DNA of 64,000 nt from Protonemura montana (lineage: Eukaryota; Arthropoda; Insecta; Plecoptera; Nemouridae). Below, in pieces: positions 59,401-64,000 of the stretch; positions within the stretch are counted from its first letter, which is position 1, and each line of letters starts with the position of its first letter. Location: positions 10,418,001-10,482,000 of the forward strand of contig OX387612.1 in NCBI GenBank assembly GCA_947568835.1. The letters are read 5' to 3'. The position numbers and the translations under genes were made by a program. A model generated the notes under the pieces. It made no database searches and was not told the origin of the DNA. It saw only the letters and a list, made by a program, of their open reading frames with translations.

Positions 59401-62400
59401 AAAAAAACAGCAATAACAGATAGGTAGAGCCACGATTATATGGTGATGCGCGAAATCGCGAATTGTTCTTATCTCTTGTTATTCTTACAAATGAGTGCCA
59501 TTCATTGAATTCCCATCTCAAATATGTAAGAAGCTCATGGAGACAAAACGCGAAATTCACGAAAAATCATCCATAACACCGAAATCAACTATTTCCCGCG
59601 AAATCATCGCGAAATGAGCCTTTTCCCATCCAATTATCTTAAATTTCAGATAATCTGTTATTTTTTTCATTTTTATCAAATCATATTTCACTGAAAATAA
59701 ATAAACAACCCTATTTGTTTTTATGCTAAATTGAGAGATAATGAAGCTATTTATTTCACTATAATACGTGTATTTTGCGAAATAGCCACTTATTTCCATT
59801 CAAAAATGTAAAATGTTTATGTCATCTCTCTAAACACACATTTCCATGGATTTGTCATATTCAGGTCTGTTTCTCATCAAATGCTGTCAACATTCCTAAG
59901 CTTAGGGGGTAGAAGTAGTGGGGCAAAATGTTTGCTGTAGGAAACCATTGCCATTGGTTGGCTGAATCTTCCCCTCCTTGCCATGTGCGCACCAGCACCT
60001 CATGCATTCAGTCTATAGGTATAGAGATTAGCTGGGATTTCAAATTCCAATGGGGTGTAATAAATCTTTGACTTTTGAGGATCAAGCAAAGCAACTCTTT
60101 GTGAGTGATGGATATATTTTGATGTGTGGAATCTGGAACACCAGACTCGTCTGGGAGAAAAAAGACAATCTTGCAAAGTATGTTAGTACCGGGCAGTGGG
60201 TCTAATTCAAATTCTAATGGACATAAAAATCTCAAACCTCTCATTTGCAGTTCTGACTTAGCTAACTATTTGGGCCCCAGTGAACAGTGTTGATGCAGAG
60301 AGGTTTTTTAGTCAATAAAACCTTGTGCTGACTGACAGAGGAACAAGAATGAAGGAAGCTTCCATTGAAACTTGTTCAATGTTAAGTTTTAACAAGTAGT
60401 AGGTGTCGCTCATACTGCCATACAATGTATTTCATGGTGGCATTTATGTAAAATATTTATATGTGCTATTAATTTTGTTCCAAGTCCCTTACAAATACTG
60501 ATGTTGAGGACCTACACTAAATATTTGCTTTATTGTAATTATTATTGATCACTTCTTTATTAGAGATCCCAGTGCTTACCCTAAATCTTCATTCCTTTCG
60601 AATGTAGATCGCAAAAGCTCTTTTTTTCTATTTAGCTATAAACGCTAAAATTCAAATAATTAGCACTAAAATTTCGATAAAACTAATGCTAAAAACACGT
60701 ACCTTCTTTTTTCGTCACCTATGTCTGAAATCAGTTATAGACATGAAATTCTGTACTTTTTCCATAACACCGCCATAACACCGAAATCCAAAAAGCTTAC
60801 CACGAAATTATCGAAATCATAACACCATAAAATCTTGGCTCTACAGATAGGAAATACATAGCTATACCTATGGGATAGCAGAACAACTGCAGGCAACGTT
60901 ATCATTGGGTTTGTATAATAGACAATGACCTGCTCAATGTTGGAGTGAAAATCATGTATAGCCTTCCACAACAACTGAGATGCATTACAAGCAGGGATGC
61001 ATTCGAGACAAACCTCAAGATCTTCCTCCTCCATGAAGAGTTTTATTATTTAGAGGATTTTTATAAAAGAGATTTTTAGGTTAGACATCTAGGTTATGTT
61101 TGACTGCTACAGATGACAATCTAAACACATTGAAAAATGTACTGAACAGCTAATAAAATACAAAATACAATTAACAGATCGACTTTACCTGTCTGGCAAA
61201 CACTGGCGCGCCTTGCAACGGATTGCCCCCAGGTCTGTTCGGTCGAGAGCCCCCGTAATTGTTCCCATGCTGGTGAAAGTTGTTCACGGGCAGAAACAAG
61301 GGATACGGCCCTGGGTAGCCTTGGGGAAGCCCGCGAGCAGCAAATTGTGCCGCAAACGGGGGAGGCACGAAGGGCGGCGGCAGCGACATGAACCTGTGGA
61401 GTTCAGCGGCGTTTAAACGTTTTGAAAACGTCTTTCGAAACGGGATGGAAACGAGCATGCATAGATGAAATCTTATTTAAATTGCAACCGCTTGTAAATG
61501 CGCGGGAATCCTTGGAGATCCGCCATTCTTATCAAATACACTAAAATCGTCTAAAAAAGCATGTGTCCAAGTAGTTCAATTGGTTAGAGCAACACCCGCG
61601 ATAGGTGGAGATTGGGGTTTGAGTCCCTGTTGGGGCATCGATTTTGGAGACAGTTATAGTGTTCATAATAACAAAACAGATTGCATTATTAATTATTATA
61701 CATTTAATGCGCTTGAAACGACCGAAGCTACGGATATTTTCACCAGGAATTTAACTTTCTGAAACTGAAAAGTCGAAGAGTTTGTCATGTCAATGTAGTA
61801 GCTGCTTGAGTTGCAAGTGTTTACTTTTTTTTTGGCAGAAAACCTGAAAGTCCAGATTATTGCGCTGATTTGTTTCCACTTGTAGCAAGCAACGCATAAA
61901 ACTATTTCTTCCTGTCAAAAGATTTTGTAAAAATGACTATAAAATAGTCGTAGGTTGTAATTTTCCAGAAGAAGTTTATTCGGAAAATGAGTTTTATATC
62001 TGAAAAGGGTTAAACTCTTCAGGTGCCAGAGCGAATGCTTGATGTTGAAAAACACCTTTCCAAAAAAGCACATCAATTAATGGTACAAGAGCTTATAAGA
62101 TTGGGTCAGTAAGGAGTTCATTAAAGCTAAACTCAACGATTGATATAAATGCATCGATATTATCAGTTGCCCTTCGTTAAATACGATGGCCATAAGTCCT
62201 AATCGGGTGGCACTAACCAATTTCTTATTAGCTCATTATAATATTAGCTCAATAAACCTAATGCTTATATTGTAAAACCACATCGAAACATCAAAAGTGC
62301 CTCATGAATTATTATTATCACATTACATCTAACTATGACAGAATTTTGCAAGTGGAACTAAAAAAAACCCAGTCAAAAATTTAAAAAAATCCACGTAACG

Positions 62401-63316
62401 CTGCTTCAATGCTGCAAACCTGTTGGGTGCGTTCTGCAGCGACATATGTTGGCTCTCTCCACGTCTGTCTTTTCGCAACGGTCCTTCGGGCTTGGGCAGC
62501 GCCGAGCGCTCAGACTCCTCGACGCAGTTCTCCTCGATGTCGAACAGCGCCGCGTAAACTTCGTCGGAGATTTTTGAGGCACACATCGGCGGCAGGTCGT
62601 CGATGCAGCCGACCTGCCGAGAGAGCGGTGACAAGTTTAGGTGAAAGCTAGGATGGTTGGTACTGCTGCCAACAAGATGAAAACCAAACATGAAGCTTGA
62701 TCTGATATCAAATGCTAATGGGGAAAAACTACATCAGATAATGATGGCTTTTAGACTCATGTCTACTTGATTTATCCTTAGCGCTAGTTTTAACAAAACC
62801 CAGTTCAAATAGTTTTTCTTACATCAGATAATGTATGCTTGTTGGGGAAGGACAACAAGAAAGAAATCTGAATCGGGATTTTGATGGTACAGGCAAGATT
62901 AGGACAACCATAATGATAAATGTATATTAAAATTATACTTCTTCATATATTTAAAAATGCCACATTGCAAAGGTCCATTTTTGCAAAGGTCCAACTTAGC
63001 AATATTCAAATAAAATAACAACATCCGATAGCATTTATAAAGAAAAGCATGTCAAAGTTGTGAAATAAAAATAAATAAATAAATAAATAAATATACTTCT
63101 CATAAAAACCATAAAAAAAGGCCAACCTTGCTGGGATTATTCAGGAGCTCGTTCCACACGGTGACGTTCTGGCCGTTCCTCTGCAGCAGTTCTTCATAGC
63201 TTTCCCCGAGGTTCGCCCGCATCTCCCAAAGTTTCTGCTTCGTGTCCTCGGATACGCGGCAGTCCTCCTGGGCGTCGTCCAGTAGCTTCAGCACGCGCGC
63301 AAACTCAACCTCGCAT
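53408..63316 (-). CDS. RING-H2 E3 ubiquitin ligase, DZIP3/TTC3-like (3' part, eight exons)
   Basis: Visible exons are 63316-63127, 62613-62420, 61393-61189, 58748-58576, 57913-57791, 57265-57141, 56607-56462 and 53497-53408. All phases agree and give 414 residues. The 5' end is missing (acceptor at 63317). The order is a helical segment (ARVLKLLDDAQEDCR...), an acidic stretch, a Pro-rich segment (SLPPPFVPPPFAAQ), a Ser-rich segment, a small helical domain (SYESLVNILCARFPNV...), then the RING: CAIC...CDHIFH from exon 56607 and CIKKWLSINSVCPTC from exon 53497. It ends EYPPLK. Zinc ligands follow C-x2-C-x14-C-x-H-x2-H-x2-C-x10-C-x2-C. The C-terminal RING and architecture suggest DZIP3/TTC3; the RING E3 role is firm, the family name less so. 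Confidence 0.8.
54988..56366 (+). mobile_element. hAT-type element, copy 2
   Basis: TAGAGCCA...TGGCTCTA ends are flanked by the exact 8-bp duplication GTTATGTG (54980-54987 and 56367-56374). It is nearly identical to copy 1, including the same short internal deletion at the ERFF motif. It lies in the last intron of the RING gene, the one that splits the RING domain. Confidence 0.9.
56667..57086. mobile_element. Foldback MITE, copy 2
   Basis: This 420-bp near-palindrome has CGTTGAGTGTAGG / CCTACACTCAACG termini and a perfect 7-bp target duplication CTACCGC (56660-56666 and 57087-57093). It is intronic in the RING gene. A more decayed relative may lie at 57360-57545. Confidence 0.9.
57950..58372 (+). 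repeat. 68-bp minisatellite in a RING-gene intron, about 6 units
   Basis: The unit (agcaccaaggaccggccacc, gcttagccttgtccctttga, cacactgtgttggctgctcc, tgtccaac) repeats every 68 bases. It is intronic, between exons 58748-58576 and 57913-57791. The overlapping open frames on the minus strand are artefacts of repetition. Confidence 0.9.
59425..60843 (+). mobile_element. hAT-type element, copy 3 (longer)
   Basis: TAGAGCCA...TGGCTCTA ends are flanked by the exact 8-bp duplication CAGATAGG (59417-59424 and 60844-60851). It keeps about 45 bases absent from copies 1 and 2, so the dimerisation remnant continues past ERFFS into LVLTDRGTRMKEAS, the usual hAT pattern. It is intronic in the RING gene. 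Confidence 0.9.
61467..61675 (+). mobile_element. tRNA-headed SINE
   Basis: The head at 61568-61640 folds as a tRNA. GTCCAAG pairs with TTGGGGC at the acceptor, a D arm and a T arm are present, and the A box is TAGTTCAATTGGTTAGAGC. It is flanked by 'gaaatcttatttaaattgca' on the left and gttcataataa on the right, as in the copies at 28819 and 63343. It lies in a RING-gene intron. Confidence 0.75.
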
Positions 63317-63342
63317 CTGCGTCGGAAACAAGCGTTCGGTTC

Positions 63343-63476
63343 TTAGATGAAATCTTATTTAAATTGCAAACGCCTGCAATGCGCGGGGTATTTTATTATT
63401 ATAAACTCTATTGTCTCAAAAATTGATGCCCAAACAGGGACATCAAATACACTAAAATCGTCTCAAAAAGCCAGTA
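63343..63476 (+). mobile_element. tRNA-headed SINE, left arm
   Basis: The left arm runs from 'gatgaaatcttatttaaatt' to 'ctattgtctcaaaaattgat', as in the copy at 28819, and leads into the tandem head repeats that start at 63477. The right arm is missing. Confidence 0.7.
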
Positions 63477-63885
63477 TCCAAGTAGCTCAATGGGTTAGAG
63501 CAACACCCGTGACAGGTGGAGATCGGGGTCCAAGTAGCTCAATGGGTTAGAGCAACACCCGTGACAGGTGGAGATCGGGGTCCAAGTAGCTCAATGGGTT
63601 AGAGCAACACCCGCGACAGGTGGAGATCGGGGTCCAAGTAGCTCAATGGGTTAGAGCAACACCCGCGACAGGTGGAGATCGGGGTCCAAGTAGCTCAATG
63701 GGTTAGAGCAACACCCGCGACAGGTGGAGATCGGGGTCCAAGTAGCTCAATGGGTTAGAGCAACACCCGCGACAGGTGGAGATCGGGGTCCAAGTAGCTC
63801 AATTGGTTAGAGCAACACTCGCGACAGGTGGAGATCGGGGTCCAAGTAGCTCAATTGGTTAGAGCAACACCCCTGACAGGAAATA
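63477..63885 (+). repeat. 53-bp tandem repeat of a tRNA-like SINE head, about 8 units
   Basis: Each 53-base unit begins GTCCAAGTAGCTCAATGGGT and ends AGGTGGAGATCGGG. It covers acceptor 5' strand, D arm with A box, and anticodon arm, but stops before the T arm and B box. It is therefore an amplified half-tRNA. It lies just upstream of the first visible RING-gene exon. Confidence 0.9.
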
Positions 63886-64000
63886 CTTTGGGAATTGACA
63901 CATTTACTAACACATTGTTTTTTTAATATTGACGAATTCTTAGAAAAGAAGGAATGCACGTGTGACGACCGTTGTACAAATTATGGAATTTTGTGATTAT

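Overview
The window is nuclear DNA of an insect. It is AT-rich, its genes have short exons split by GT-AG introns, and the gene set is insect-type: a CYP6-like P450, a UDP-glycosyltransferase, a gustatory receptor, a painless-like TRPA channel, and a Cisd2 protein very like the fly protein. A sap-feeding hemipteran is possible, but the sequence alone does not fix the order. More than half of the window is repeats.

Layout. 1-1200: a 128-bp hairpin satellite. 1652-2269: one exon of a UDP-glycosyltransferase (-). 2840-4395: two blocks of a 5S-rRNA-derived SINE. 5139-9154: a complete five-exon P450 (-). 9405-10375: a third 5S-derived SINE. 10875-12107: a single-exon gustatory receptor (-). 13200-13531: a LINE tail. 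13680-20560: an unusual field of about two dozen tRNA-like modules on both strands. It contains a 2.93-kb direct tandem duplication and long inverted arms. 22431-26740: Cisd2 (-, four exons) with a hAT element and a foldback MITE in its last intron. 28570-35375: a multi-exon zinc-finger locus (-) with at least two alternative 3' ends. 36447-40287: a painless-like channel (-, four exons). 41740-43170: two LINE reverse-transcriptase fragments. 44601-50414: a tandem pair of paralogous secreted Ala/Pro/Lys-rich proteins (+), with a fourth 5S-derived SINE between them. 53408-63316: the 3' part of a RING-H2 E3 ligase gene (-, eight exons seen, 5' end missing), with two hAT copies and a foldback MITE in its introns. 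63343-63885: a tRNA-headed SINE whose head is amplified in tandem.

The exon models were built by hand from splice sites, and every junction in the P450, Cisd2, TRPA, zinc-finger, secreted-protein and RING models keeps the reading frame. The genes do not form an operon-like unit. The P450 and UGT are neighbouring detoxification enzymes, and the gustatory receptor and TRPA channel are sensory. The most unusual content is (1) the tRNA-like array, (2) two unrelated SINE families, one 5S-headed and one tRNA-headed, whose promoter heads have both been amplified into minisatellites, and (3) the unrecognised secreted protein pair with conserved cysteines, glycosylation sequon and C-terminal Asn-Phe-Gly-Arg.
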